A stretch of 50,624 nt of DNA from CAYOWQ01 sp964407695 (GCA_964407695.1 CAYOWQ010000015.1:1-50624); one strand, 5' to 3'. Shown: positions 18,339 to 28,122, counted from the first letter of the stretch. The notes: generated by a model from the sequence alone, not told the origin. Numbers and translations: made by a program.

Positions 18339-20681
18339 ATGAAGTCAGTTGCCCCAGGGGGATTGTTCTCCGTTGTCACAGCGGTGATGTTGTGGACGTC
18401 ATGGCCGGCCGAGGCACAGGATGGATGCGGCACGATTCTTGATGCGCAGGGTGTGCAAGCGGCGGAGCTCAATCGCCGCGCAGGTCTGTATGAACCACCG
18501 GGCGGAGTCGCCGGTGATGAGGTGTATCACATTCCGATCGCGCTTCATATTGTTCGCCAATCGGATGGGTCCGGCGGCATGACTGCAGCGGAGTTGAATC
18601 TGTCCGTTCTCGAGCTGAACGACGCCTTCCTGGGCTGGAACATGACCTTCTGCCCAGTCGGCAACCCGATCTTCATTGACAGCAACTTCTTCTACTTCGA
18701 AATCGACACGCTGGCCGAGGTGAACCTGTTGCGGTCGACGCTGGTCGTTCCCAATGCAATCAACATCTACTTTACGCCCAACCTTGCGATTGACGGGGGA
18801 TTGCAACTTTGCGGCATCTCGTCGTTCACGCACAGCCCGGTGCAGGGCATCGTGATGCGCAACAGTTGCACCGCGGCGGGCGACAACGACTCAACGCTTG
18901 CCCACGAGGTCGGCCACTACTTCGATCTCTATCACACGCACGAAACTGCCTTCGGCGTTGAGTGCGCCGGCGGTTCCAACTGCAGTTGGGCGGGCGATCA
19001 GATCTGCGACACACCGGCCGACCCGACCCTTGGAAGCAATAACGTGGATGAGACATGTCATTACGTGGGGACGACGCCGCCGCCCTGTTTCGCCGACCCC
19101 GGCTACAACCCGGATACCGGGAACTTTCTTTCCTATGCCCCGAAGGACTGCCGCGATCACTTCAGCTTGCAGCAGGGTCTGCGGATGAAGGCCACGCTGC
19201 TGAACCTTCGACCGGAGCTGGCCTTGTCCACCTGCCCCGATGGGACACCCCAGGATCCCACGCCGGGGATGGAACTCCTGAGCATGACTGCCGATGGCCA
19301 GCCGGGCCTTGGTCCCAGTTCTCAACCCGCGTGGTCGGCCGACGGACACTTCGTGGCGTTCACGACCGGAGCGCCGAATCTGGCTCCGGGCGCTTCCGGT
19401 CCTGCGTTCGACGTGTTGGTCCGCGACCAGGTGTCGGGCCAGATTGAGTTGGTCAGCAAGAGCAGCAGCGGCGTGCCCGGCAACGGCTCCAGCGGCAGTG
19501 CAAGTGTTTCGGCCGACGGGCGATATGTCACCTTTCGAAGCTATTCAACGAATCTGGTGGCCGGAGTTCCTCCCGGTTCATTCGGACGAATCTATCGACA
19601 CGATCGAATGACCGGCCAGACGATCATGGTGAGCCGGAGCAGCGCCGGCGCTCCCAACAACAAGAACGCCGACCTGCCGATCATCTCAGACGATGGTCGC
19701 TACGTGGCATACGTCAGTTCGGCTGACAATCTCGTGACCGGCGACACCAACAATGCCTCCGACGTGTTTCGCACAGATATTCTGACCGGGCAGACCATCC
19801 GGGTCAGCGTGAGCTCAACCGGCACCCAGGGAGATGCCATGAGCGGCGGGTTCGACAATGCCAAAGTGGACATGTCGCCGGATGGTTCGGTGGTGGCATT
19901 CCCGAGCATGGCCGACAATTTCAGCGATTCGGACGGACCATCCTCGGACATCTTTGTGCGCGACATCATCAAGCAGACCACCACGTGCGTCAGCCTTAGT
20001 TTCAGGGGAGGGCCGACCGATGGAGCCAGCTTCGCCCCCACCATCTCCGCCAACGGTCGCTGGGTTGCCTACTACAGCCTAGCCACCAACATTGCCGGCG
20101 ACGACTCGAATGGCATGGCCGATGTTTTCCTCCATGATCTGAATCGTGGGCAGACGACGCGCATCAGTCTGGCCTCGGATGGGTCGCAGGCCAACGGTAT
20201 CAGCTCTGATCCATCGATCTCATACGACGGAAGTGTCGTTGCATTCGTCAGCACATCGACCAATCTCGATCCCAGCGATACCACCACCGTGCACGATGTC
20301 TATCTCAAGAATCTTCTCACCGGGAAGACAACGATGGCCAGCCCGCGCGGACCCTGGGGCAGCCCCGGCGGCGCCCCGATCGAGCCGGCGATCAAGCCCG
20401 ATGGTTCAGCGGTCGCGTTCTACAGCAGCGCCAGCAACCTTACACCCAACGACGTGAACGGCTTCCACGACATCTTCAGCTACACCCCGCCCCGCGCGCT
20501 CGGCGACCTCGATGGCGACGGTGTGATCGCCAGCGCAGACCTTGGCCTCCTCCTGAGCCAGTGGGGCGCGTGCCCGCCGATCGGGTATGCCTGCGGCGGC
20601 GACCTGAATGGTGACGGCATCGTCGACGGATCCGACATCGGGCTGCTGCTGGCCGCATGGTCAGACGGACCGGAGCCGTAG
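18339..20681 (+). CDS. Secreted M43-like zinc metalloprotease with PD40 propeller and dockerin
   Basis: A 780-aa protein. ATG 18339 is preceded by GGAGAG. The signal peptide is GLFSVVTAVMLWTSWPAEAQ. The protease domain, about residues 30-300, has HEVGHYFDLYH with zinc ligands His189, His193 and His199 and catalytic Glu190. The preceding DNDSTLA and later cysteines (CSWAGDQICDTPAD) match pappalysin/cytophagalysin (M43) enzymes. The usual metzincin Gly at the eighth motif position is Asp here. Residues about 310-700 are TolB/PD40-type repeats (SADGRYVTFRSYSTNLV, SDDGRYVAYVSSADNLV). Residues about 721-780 are the dockerin, ending GPEP. It probably cuts extracellular proteins. Confidence 0.88.
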   Translation: MKSVAPGGLFSVVTAVMLWTSWPAEAQDGCGTILDAQGVQAAELNRRAGLYEPPGGVAGDEVYHIPIALHIVRQSDGSGGMTAAELNLSVLELNDAFLGWNMTFCPVGNPIFIDSNFFYFEIDTLAEVNLLRSTLVVPNAINIYFTPNLAIDGGLQLCGISSFTHSPVQGIVMRNSCTAAGDNDSTLAHEVGHYFDLYHTHETAFGVECAGGSNCSWAGDQICDTPADPTLGSNNVDETCHYVGTTPPPCFADPGYNPDTGNFLSYAPKDCRDHFSLQQGLRMKATLLNLRPELALSTCPDGTPQDPTPGMELLSMTADGQPGLGPSSQPAWSADGHFVAFTTGAPNLAPGASGPAFDVLVRDQVSGQIELVSKSSSGVPGNGSSGSASVSADGRYVTFRSYSTNLVAGVPPGSFGRIYRHDRMTGQTIMVSRSSAGAPNNKNADLPIISDDGRYVAYVSSADNLVTGDTNNASDVFRTDILTGQTIRVSVSSTGTQGDAMSGGFDNAKVDMSPDGSVVAFPSMADNFSDSDGPSSDIFVRDIIKQTTTCVSLSFRGGPTDGASFAPTISANGRWVAYYSLATNIAGDDSNGMADVFLHDLNRGQTTRISLASDGSQANGISSDPSISYDGSVVAFVSTSTNLDPSDTTTVHDVYLKNLLTGKTTMASPRGPWGSPGGAPIEPAIKPDGSAVAFYSSASNLTPNDVNGFHDIFSYTPPRALGDLDGDGVIASADLGLLLSQWGACPPIGYACGGDLNGDGIVDGSDIGLLLAAWSDGPEP

Positions 20682-20707
20682 CGCCCTCCGAATGGAGCGA
20701 GGCAACA

Positions 20708-23596
20708 TCAAGCCTTGGCTCCGGCTGCAGCCTTTGGCGCTGCGGCCGGAGATGCGGCGGAGGCCGGTATGGCCGCTGCGAGAATTTCCGCCTGCTTCTT
20801 TTTGTGGATTTTTTCACTGCCGCAGGCGGGGCTGGGTTCGTCCTCGCGGCCGATGTACGGCACCACGAGGTTCATCTTTTCCTCCAGATTCGCCCGCATG
20901 TGCCACCAGGCGCCCATATTGCGCGGCTCTTCCTGCACCCAGGCGATCTCGACGTTGCGTCGATAGCGCTTCAGGATTTCGCCAAGTTCGCTTTCGGCGA
21001 AAGGATACAGCTGCTCGATGCGGATGATGGCGACGTCGTCGCGCTTGGCTTCTTCGCGCCGGGCGATGAGGTCGTAATAGATCTTGCCGGTGCACAGGAG
21101 GATCTTGTTGACCTTTTGCGGATCCTTGATCGCGGCGTCATCAATTGAGCGCTGGAATCGGCCACTGGTGAACTCGGCCGCGGTGCTGACGGCGAGTTTG
21201 TGCCGCAGGAGGCTCTTGGGCGTCATGACGATGAGCGGTTTTCGGAAGTTGCGCTTCATCTGCCGGCGTACGACATGGAAGATCTGGGCGGGCGTGGTGG
21301 GGTACACCACCTGGATGTTGTTGTCAGCACAGAGCTGAAGGAACCGCTCGAGTCGTGCCGAGGAGTGCTCCGGCCCCTGGCCTTCGTAGCCGTGTGGGAG
21401 GAACAGCACCAGACCGCTGAAACGGTTCCACTTCGCCTCGGCCGAGGCGATGAACTGATCGATGATCACCTGGGCGCCGTTGGCGAAATCGCCGAATTGG
21501 GCCTCCCAGATCAGCAACATCTTGGGGTCGGTGAGTGAGTAGCCATACTCATAGCCGAGGCAGGCGCTTTCAGTGAGCGGGCTGTTATGTACACAGAATT
21601 TCGCCTGGCCTTCACCAAGGTGATTAAGGGCGCAGTATCCGTCGCCGTCGCGCTGGTCGAAGATGACGCAATGGCGGTGGCTGAATGTGCCGCGTTCGAC
21701 ATCCTGGCCGGTGAGTCGCATCGCATGGCCTTCAAGCAGAAGCGCTCCATAGGCCAGGAGTTCGCCCAGCGCCCAGTCGATGGGCTGGTTCTTCTCGACC
21801 GCGCCGGCGCGATATTCAAGTAGACCCTGCACCACCTTGTGCGCGGTAAAGCCCGGCGGCTGCGAACCGAGCCCCCGGCAGACCTTGAGCAGAAGGTCTC
21901 GCGATACAGCGGTCTCCACCGGAGCGGATGAATACCCTTCGGTCAGACCTTCCCAGCGGCGAGCGAACGGATCGACCTTGGGGTCGACGGGATTCTCTTT
22001 GGTCTTGGTTTGTGCGGCGTCCATCGCGGCGATCAACTGCTCGTTGGTTGCCTCAAACTCATCCCGAGTGATTTCGCCCTCGGCGATCAGCCGGTCGGCA
22101 TACTTCTGCAGGACGGGCTTCTGCTTCCTGATTGCCTGATACATCAGCGGCTGCGTGAAGGATGGCTCGTCGGTCTCGTTGTGGCCATGCTTTCGATAGC
22201 ACCACATGTCGATCACCACATCGTTCTTGAACGTCTGGCGATATTCGAGCGCGAGCCGCGCCACCCAGGCGCAGGCTTCAGGGTCGTCGCCATTGACGTG
22301 AAAGATCGGGGCGTCGACCATCTTGGCGAGGTCGGTGCAGTAGCGCCCGCTGAATGAATCCGACTGATTGGTCGTGAAGCCGACCTGGTTGTTGATGATC
22401 AGATGAAGCGCGCCGCCGACGGTGTATCCGTCGAGCCGCATCATGTTGAAGCATTCGGCCACGATGCCCTGACCGGGGAACGCGGCGTCGCCGTGAATGA
22501 GAATCGGCACGACCGCTTCGCGGCGGGTGTCTTCATACAGGCGCTGCTTGGCGCGGGTGCGGCCGAGCACCACCGAGTTGATGAACTCAAGGTGCGAGGG
22601 ATTGGAAGCGAGCGTGAGGTGCACGGCCTGGCCGCCGGAGGTGACGTGGTCAGATGAGTATCCGCCGTGATACTTCACATCGCCGCCGCCATCGATGAAA
22701 TCCTCGGTCCAGGCTTCCTCGAATTCGGTGAAGAGTTGGGCATAGGTCTTGTTGAGGATGTTGACGAGGACATTGAGGCGGCCGCGATGGGCCATGCCAA
22801 GCGAGAATTCCTTGACGCCATTGGCAGGGCCGAGCTCGATGATCTGGTCGAGCATGGGGATGAGCGATTCGCCGCCTTCGAGGCCGAAGCGTTTCTTGCC
22901 GACATAGCGGTTCTTCAGGAAGCTCTCGAAGCCGTCGGCCTCGATGAGGCTCTTGAGGATCTGCCGGCGCAGCTCGCGCGGCATGGGCGGCTTGTTGCGC
23001 GTGGTCTCCATGTGCTTCTGGAGCCAGCGGCGGCGGTCGCGCTGCTGGATGTGCATGTATTCCACGCCGATGTGGCGGCAGTACGTGTCTTCCAGAAGCT
23101 GGATGATGTCCTTGAGGGGTGCGGGGCTTTCCAGCGGCAGCACGCCGGGGTCGAAGGTCTTGTCGAGGTCTTCGTCGGCCAGCTCGAAGGATTCGAGCGT
23201 GAGCATGTCGGGGAAGGGGCGGATGGTGCCGAGGGGATCGAGATCGGCCGCGAGGTGGCCGATGTCGCGATAGTGGTAGATCAGCGAATCAACTTTGGCC
23301 TGCAGGGTGTTGGCGACGGGGGGAACCGGCGCGCCGGAGGGCAGGGCGGCCGAGGTCGGGCTCGATTCGCGCGTGGCCGAGACGGCCCCGCCACCTCGGT
23401 GGGTGGCTTTCGATTCCGGAGGCGCCTTGGTGAGGCCGAGTTCGAAGCCTTGAAAAAACTGCCGCCACTGCGGCTCAACGGATTCCGGGTTATCGGACCA
23501 TCTGGCATACAGGTCGTCGATGAATTCGGCGTTCCAGGCATTGACGGAGTGCGGCGGGTGGGATGTGGGCGATGAACTGGGGCCGGGGGTGGCCAT
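20708..23596 (-). CDS. sucA: 2-oxoglutarate dehydrogenase E1 component
   Basis: A 962-aa enzyme that decarboxylates 2-oxoglutarate with thiamine diphosphate, feeding the TCA cycle through the OGDH complex. The usual length is about 930-960 aa, so the gene is complete. Diagnostic motifs are SVNAWNAEFIDDLYARW near the start, HGDAAFPGQGIVAE and NGDDPEACAWVAR for cofactor and substrate binding, HNETDEPSFTQPLMY, then LFLPHGYEGQGPEHSSARLE and WVQEEPRNMGAW near the end. There is no N-terminal acyltransferase extension of the actinobacterial type. The last 25 residues are Ala/Pro-rich. The E2 (sucB) gene is not in the window. The AAA ATPase gene lies 92 bp upstream on the same strand. Confidence 0.97.
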   Translation of the reverse strand: MATPGPSSSPTSHPPHSVNAWNAEFIDDLYARWSDNPESVEPQWRQFFQGFELGLTKAPPESKATHRGGGAVSATRESSPTSAALPSGAPVPPVANTLQAKVDSLIYHYRDIGHLAADLDPLGTIRPFPDMLTLESFELADEDLDKTFDPGVLPLESPAPLKDIIQLLEDTYCRHIGVEYMHIQQRDRRRWLQKHMETTRNKPPMPRELRRQILKSLIEADGFESFLKNRYVGKKRFGLEGGESLIPMLDQIIELGPANGVKEFSLGMAHRGRLNVLVNILNKTYAQLFTEFEEAWTEDFIDGGGDVKYHGGYSSDHVTSGGQAVHLTLASNPSHLEFINSVVLGRTRAKQRLYEDTRREAVVPILIHGDAAFPGQGIVAECFNMMRLDGYTVGGALHLIINNQVGFTTNQSDSFSGRYCTDLAKMVDAPIFHVNGDDPEACAWVARLALEYRQTFKNDVVIDMWCYRKHGHNETDEPSFTQPLMYQAIRKQKPVLQKYADRLIAEGEITRDEFEATNEQLIAAMDAAQTKTKENPVDPKVDPFARRWEGLTEGYSSAPVETAVSRDLLLKVCRGLGSQPPGFTAHKVVQGLLEYRAGAVEKNQPIDWALGELLAYGALLLEGHAMRLTGQDVERGTFSHRHCVIFDQRDGDGYCALNHLGEGQAKFCVHNSPLTESACLGYEYGYSLTDPKMLLIWEAQFGDFANGAQVIIDQFIASAEAKWNRFSGLVLFLPHGYEGQGPEHSSARLERFLQLCADNNIQVVYPTTPAQIFHVVRRQMKRNFRKPLIVMTPKSLLRHKLAVSTAAEFTSGRFQRSIDDAAIKDPQKVNKILLCTGKIYYDLIARREEAKRDDVAIIRIEQLYPFAESELGEILKRYRRNVEIAWVQEEPRNMGAWWHMRANLEEKMNLVVPYIGREDEPSPACGSEKIHKKKQAEILAAAIPASAASPAAAPKAAAGAKA

Positions 23597-23688
23597 GGAT
23601 GATCCTTGATGGTGTCTCTGGCGGCGGAGGGTCTGATTCCGCGCGAATCCAGGATTGTAGTCGGCGGAATCGAAGGCTCAATCCTCTA

Positions 23689-25185
23689 TTAATCCGCCGG
23701 AACGCAGCGGCCGCGGGCCCAGTGGCGGAGGGCGTCGACGCGTTCAGCCATGGTGACCGACAGGGGCGGGGAACTGCGCAGGGCGGTGAGGAGCCGGGCG
23801 GAGTCGATATCGGCACCGGCGGAGTAGGCGTCGTGCATGGCGGCGATGACCGCCTGCTCGATCTCGGCTCCGCTGTAGCCTTCGGACGCCGAGGCCAGTG
23901 CGGCGAGATCAAACTTCGTCGGCTCGCGCTTGCGCTTCTTCAGGTGGATCTCGAAGATCATCCTGCGGGCATCGGCGGTGGGCAGGTCGACGAAGAAGAT
24001 CTCGTCAAATCGGCCCTTGCGGAGAAGCTCGGGCGGAAGAGCCTCGATGTCGTTGGCGGTGGCGACAAGGAAGACAGGTTGATTGTGCTCCTGCATCCAC
24101 GTGAGCAACGTGCCGAACATGCGCTGCGAAAGGCCGCCGTCGGTCGAGCGGCTCGCGGCCGAGGCGAAGCCCTTCTCGATCTCATCGATCCAGAGCACGA
24201 TCGGGCTCATGTGCTCGGCCTGGTGCAGGGCATCGCGCAGGCGCCGTTCCGATTCGCCGATGTAGCGATCGTAGAGCCCGCCGGGGTCGAGCCGCAGGAG
24301 CGGTTGCTTCCACGCGGTGGCGATGGCCTTGGCGCAGAGGCTCTTGCCCGCCCCCTGCACACCGAGAAGCAGGACGCCGCGCGGAGCCACCAAGCCGAAA
24401 TCACGGGCCTTGCGATCAAAGCTATCGGAGCGGTGGTTGAGCCAGCGCTTGAGCGAATTCAGCCCGCCGATATCGTCGATCGAGGCGGGGGATTCAACGA
24501 ACTCGAGCAGTTCATCGCCGCCGCAAAGGAGGCGTCGCTTCATGGCGACGATATGAGCGACATCGGCGACGTTGAATTTTCCGTCGGTGGCCGCGGCGTC
24601 GATCACAATGCGCTCGATCTGGCGGCGGGTGAGGCCGCGAAGGTTTTGAATGATGGCGTCAAGCACCGATCGGGTGACGGTGATCTCGACGGGGTTGTCG
24701 CGATGGGCGCGGTTGACCGCGCTGCGCAGGATTTTTTCGATTTCTTCGGCGCCGGGCAGGCTGATGGGGAATTCGATCGCAAGATGGGCGGCGGCGAGAG
24801 GTAAGCGCGGCTCGGGATCGACGACGATGATCTGGTGATGGTGGCGGTTGGCCGCGTCGACGGCTTCGCGCAGGGCGCGAATGGTGCGCGGCTCGCCCAG
24901 ATGGGCGACGAGATCGTTGAGCACGACGACGGTGGGGCGCTGCAGTCGGCGGGCGATGTGATAGAGCGCTGCGGCGGCGTGCTCGGTGTCGGGCAGGCCG
25001 GGCGCGGCGGGAAATCTGCCATCGGCAAGGCCGCGAACGGCCGACCAGGTGAGCAGGTCGAGCCCTTCGGGCAGGGCGGTATCGAGGATGAGACTGAGGG
25101 CATGGTCATCTTCATAGGTGGAGATGAAGACGAGGGGATGGCGGGCGCGCAGGATGGTGGCGTATCGCTGGTGGTCGGAAGGCAT
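23689..25185 (-). CDS. Ycf46-like AAA+ ATPase
   Basis: A 498-aa protein in two parts. The N-terminal half (about 1-230) resembles the degenerate ATPase domain of Ycf46-type proteins (HPLVFISTYEDDHALSLIL). The C-terminal half is a full AAA module: Walker A GVQGAGKS at 275-282, Walker B LWIDEIEKG around 331-339, sensor-1 VATANDIEAL, arginine-finger region RKGRFDEIFFVDLP, then the helical lid with SGAEIEQAV. It hydrolyses ATP to remodel a protein target that cannot be deduced. There is no signal peptide, so it acts in the cytoplasm. It is co-oriented with sucA and divergent from the HAF gene at 25272, 86 bp away. Confidence 0.88.
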   Translation of the reverse strand: MPSDHQRYATILRARHPLVFISTYEDDHALSLILDTALPEGLDLLTWSAVRGLADGRFPAAPGLPDTEHAAAALYHIARRLQRPTVVVLNDLVAHLGEPRTIRALREAVDAANRHHHQIIVVDPEPRLPLAAAHLAIEFPISLPGAEEIEKILRSAVNRAHRDNPVEITVTRSVLDAIIQNLRGLTRRQIERIVIDAAATDGKFNVADVAHIVAMKRRLLCGGDELLEFVESPASIDDIGGLNSLKRWLNHRSDSFDRKARDFGLVAPRGVLLLGVQGAGKSLCAKAIATAWKQPLLRLDPGGLYDRYIGESERRLRDALHQAEHMSPIVLWIDEIEKGFASAASRSTDGGLSQRMFGTLLTWMQEHNQPVFLVATANDIEALPPELLRKGRFDEIFFVDLPTADARRMIFEIHLKKRKREPTKFDLAALASASEGYSGAEIEQAVIAAMHDAYSAGADIDSARLLTALRSSPPLSVTMAERVDALRHWARGRCVPAD

Positions 25186-25271
25186 GGGGGCATCGTATCG
25201 AGAGAGGCCAGAGCGCCGGCGGCCGAATGGGTGATCGGCGGCTACGCTTTGGCGCGAAGGGAGGTCTCCGG

Positions 25272-26549
25272 ATGAGTGAACAGGGATTCGAATGGATTCG
25301 AATGAGCGCCGGTTGCGAAGGGCGCGCGGGCCGGGGCGGGGCTGTCGAATTGCTCGCGGCCGCGGCCCTGTCGATCACCCTTGCAGGCTCGGCTTTCGCC
25401 GGTCTGCCTTGCGGGTATGAGATCGTGGCGGACCTGAAGATTGCCCCATGCGAATTCGGGCCACAAATACTCGGGCCGTCCGCAATCAACAACCGGGGCG
25501 AGGTTGTCGGGTCGTACGCGGTCTGCACAATCGGCCAGAGCAAGCCCTTCTATTGGAGCGAAGAGACGGGCGTGGTGCTGCCCGCCCTGCCCGAGGGCGT
25601 GCATGAGGTGGTCTTCATCGATATCAGCGACGACGGTGAAATCGTGGGCACATGGTACGACGACTTCGGCGACGTCTCCGGGATCGAGGGCTTCCGGATC
25701 GACGAATCGGGCCAGTGGATCGGGCTCGGTACGCTGCCAGGTGGAAACTACTCCATCGTGGCAGGGGTGAATTCAGATGGAACCATCGTGGGCCGGTGGG
25801 GAAACAGCGTGACGGGGGTATCGTTCGGTCTCTCCGCCTGCCGGTGGGAGAACTCAACACTGATCGACATCGGCGGCCTGCTGGGCAATCCTCCCGAAAG
25901 CCGGGCGATGGCGGTGAACGACGACGGTCTCATCGGCGGATCGTTCGGGACAAACTTCTTTACCGAAATGACCCCATTCTTTCTACACGACGGAGAGCTG
26001 ACGATCGTCCCGAAGCCCAAGGGCTACTCTTACGCCGAGGTGACCACGATCAACTCGGCGGGAGACGCAATCATCCAGGCGAGGAAGACCGGATCACTCA
26101 ACCTTCATTCCTTCCTGTGGTCTGACGGCATCATGACGCCGATTCTGCCCGACCATGAACCGCTCATCGCCGACGGCCTGAGCGCCTCAGGCGTGATTTG
26201 CGCCTCCGACAATCTCGATGAATATGTCACCGACCTCACCAGCACCGCTAAGCTGGCCGACCTCATCCTTGGACCAGACCGATACCACTCTATTTTTGCA
26301 ATCTCGAATGACGCCGGATGGCTCGTGGCCAATTCCTACAAGTTGCCAAACGGCCCGGTCTCGCAATTGGTGCTTCGGCCGGTTCCCGGCCCCGCCGATT
26401 TGAATGGTGACTGCAAGGTAGATGGCGCTGATCTCGGCCTGCTGCTCTCCGAATGGGGTGTCAAACCAAGCGCTGCAGACCTGACGTATGACGGGATGGT
26501 GGATGGGGCTGATCTCGGTGTGTTGCTCAGTTCGTGGACGGGGCCGTGA
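25272..26549 (+). CDS. Secreted HAF-repeat protein with dockerin
   Basis: A 425-aa protein. ATG 25272 gives a charged N-terminus; an internal ATG at 25302 would give a tighter signal peptide (LLAAAALSITLAGSAFAG), so the start is uncertain between the two. The body contains HAF-type repeats: INNRGEVVGSY, ISDDGEIVGTWYDDFG, VNSDGTIVGRW and VNDDGLIGGSFG, alternating with segments such as PFYWSEETG and ACRWENSTLIDIG. Such proteins are thought to form extracellular beta-propellers; their ligands are unknown. Residues about 374-425 are the dockerin: DLNGDCKVDGADLGLLL, then DLTYDGMVDGADLGVLL, ending WTGP. It is related in repeat type to the genes at 47126 and 48813. Confidence 0.85.
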   Translation: MSEQGFEWIRMSAGCEGRAGRGGAVELLAAAALSITLAGSAFAGLPCGYEIVADLKIAPCEFGPQILGPSAINNRGEVVGSYAVCTIGQSKPFYWSEETGVVLPALPEGVHEVVFIDISDDGEIVGTWYDDFGDVSGIEGFRIDESGQWIGLGTLPGGNYSIVAGVNSDGTIVGRWGNSVTGVSFGLSACRWENSTLIDIGGLLGNPPESRAMAVNDDGLIGGSFGTNFFTEMTPFFLHDGELTIVPKPKGYSYAEVTTINSAGDAIIQARKTGSLNLHSFLWSDGIMTPILPDHEPLIADGLSASGVICASDNLDEYVTDLTSTAKLADLILGPDRYHSIFAISNDAGWLVANSYKLPNGPVSQLVLRPVPGPADLNGDCKVDGADLGLLLSEWGVKPSAADLTYDGMVDGADLGVLLSSWTGP

Positions 26550-26646
26550 GTGTTGTTCCACGCGAACACCGCTACGATTGAGCCGTAGCAGATTGATCGT
26601 GGTCGATCTCGATTCAATTCCGGTTGCCGAAAGGCAGGAGCATCTC

Positions 26647-27414
26647 ATGACACTTCGACGTGGGTTCGGGCGGGGCGCAGCAGCGGCGATCACCAGAATG
26701 AGAACGACCCTGATGGCATTTCTGGCGATTGTTGCGGCCCTGGGCGGCGGGCAGGTGGCAGCCGCGAAAGAGATCGAGCTTTCGGGTGTGAATCGCTCCG
26801 ACACGCTGGTGGTTGCGTCGGGCGACAGCGCGCGGGCCACGGGCGACGTGTATCTGGTGTGCAGCAAGGAGATCGTGATCGACGGCACGTTGACCGGGGC
26901 GCCCGGCTGCGTGCTTGTTCTCAAAGCATCGAAGATCACGGTTCGCGGATCAATCGCTGGCGGCCCGGGCGTGAACCAGACGCGGGTGGGCGCTGCGGGC
27001 GGGGCGGGCGGATCGGTCATGCTGATCGCCGAGACGATCTCGATTACGACCGGTTCGGTGCGCGCGGGCAACGGCGGCAACGCGGGGCCCGCGGGTGATG
27101 GCGGCGATGGAGGAGATGTGATTTTTTCGCGGAAAGGGTCGATGACCGGGGGCGGAGCGCTCATCGGCGGCAATGCCGGGCGGGCGGGCATCGGTGTGAA
27201 CGGCTTTGGAAATCAGTTCCGCAATGGCGGCAACGGGGGAGATGGCGGGTCGGTTCGACCTGTCACGGCTCAGGAACTCGCTCGGATCGAGGCGGTGATC
27301 GCGGCCGCGATTGTTGACGGTGATCACGACGCCGCGATGCCCGCCGACCTGACGGCGGACGGTGTGGTGGATGAGGCGGATCTGGAGGTGTTGCTGGGGT
27401 CGTGGAGGGGGTAG
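26647..27414 (+). CDS. Secreted glycine-rich protein with half a dockerin
   Basis: A 255-aa protein. I chose ATG 26647 because AGGAG lies just upstream and a signal peptide (LMAFLAIVAALGGGQVAAA) follows. After about 60 residues of beta-rich sequence (TLVVASGDSARATGDVYLV) comes a Gly/Asn/Asp-rich region with GNGGNAGPAGDGGDGGD and GNGGDGGSV, a low-complexity solenoid style. Residues about 232-255 are a single Ca-binding loop, DLTADGVVDEADLEVLL, ending WRG: one half of the dockerin found in the neighbours. This suggests a loss of one repeat or a primitive form. No function can be assigned. Confidence 0.75.
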   Translation: MTLRRGFGRGAAAAITRMRTTLMAFLAIVAALGGGQVAAAKEIELSGVNRSDTLVVASGDSARATGDVYLVCSKEIVIDGTLTGAPGCVLVLKASKITVRGSIAGGPGVNQTRVGAAGGAGGSVMLIAETISITTGSVRAGNGGNAGPAGDGGDGGDVIFSRKGSMTGGGALIGGNAGRAGIGVNGFGNQFRNGGNGGDGGSVRPVTAQELARIEAVIAAAIVDGDHDAAMPADLTADGVVDEADLEVLLGSWRG

Positions 27415-27435
27415 TGAGTGTTTTCTGTCGGGTGC

Positions 27436-27464
27436 CACACACCATCCCGATAGGGTGGTGTGTG
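27436..27464 (-). repeat. Inverted copy of REP-like hairpin
   Basis: CACACACCATCCC (27436-27448) faces AGGGTGGTGTGTG (27452-27464), an imperfect 13-bp hairpin, with GTGCC before and GCGAGC after. It is the reverse complement of the four hairpins at 28123-28370. It lies just beyond the 3' end of the transposase gene, so the gene is bracketed by inverted copies. It could also act as a terminator for the glycine-rich gene. Confidence 0.8.
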
Positions 27465-27512
27465 CGAGCGTCGAGGGACGTTCGTCCTTGATGCCATTGC
27501 TGACTGAATCCA

Positions 27513-28055
27513 TCATGGATTCAGACGCGTGATCGTCGGTCCGGAATAGGATGATGGCTCGGCATAGAACGCCGCGGATGACCAGCGATACTCTACGCCA
27601 GAAACCGCCAGTTCCCGACGCAAGGGGTTATCGTGAATGTACGTGATCTTCTCGAAGAACTCGTCCTCCGTCACGATACTCCGGTCATATCCGCCGCCGG
27701 CCTGCCAGAATCGATGACGGCCATTCCGGTCCGAGATTCGAGACAGAATCGACGCGTTGCATGCGCGCCAGCGCTCGATCACGCCCTTGGCAAACGGGCT
27801 CTTCAGTCGCCGAAGAATCTCCGGTACCGTTTGATTGGGTTCTGCCGGACGCAGGAGAATGTGGAAATGCTCCGGCATGATGACCCACGCGAAGAGATCA
27901 AACCCTTGCACCCGCTGCACGAGATCAAGATGGGTTGCAAAGGCGTCCTTGATTCGATCGTTCTGGAACAGCGGTAGACGCCGATAACATGAACACGTCA
28001 GATATCGCGCGTGACCTTGCCCCTCGAATCTGCGTAACGTGCGGCGAAACGACAC
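27513..28055 (-). CDS. REP-associated tyrosine transposase (RAYT) of the IS200/Y1 type
   Basis: About 180 aa when started at GTG 28055; the frame is open up to 28127, but that stretch runs into the hairpin array. Motifs: RRFEGQGHARYLTCSCYRR at the N-terminus, the HUH metal site MPEHFHILLRP with His63 and His65, the WQAGGGYDRSI segment with Tyr123 as the likely catalytic tyrosine, and YIHDNPLRREL. These match the Y1 transposases that mobilise REP hairpins. The flanking inverted hairpins (27436 and 28123-28370) fit such a role. No internal stop or frameshift is visible, so it may be active. Whether it acts on these repeats is inferred from position. Confidence 0.85.
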   Translation of the reverse strand: MSFRRTLRRFEGQGHARYLTCSCYRRLPLFQNDRIKDAFATHLDLVQRVQGFDLFAWVIMPEHFHILLRPAEPNQTVPEILRRLKSPFAKGVIERWRACNASILSRISDRNGRHRFWQAGGGYDRSIVTEDEFFEKITYIHDNPLRRELAVSGVEYRWSSAAFYAEPSSYSGPTITRLNP

Positions 28056-28122
28056 TGACGCAGTGTATGGGAACGCGCGGTGGACTGCACAAACGATGGA
28101 AGCCGGCGCAGGTGGAAGCTCG

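Noticed and set aside
23563..24804. Long frame on + across the AAA gene
   Set aside because: It is antisense to a gene with intact Walker motifs; the composition is that of a GC-rich shadow.
26550..26600. GCTACG...CGTAGC stem as a terminator
   Set aside because: Only six base pairs, with no T-run after it; too weak to call.
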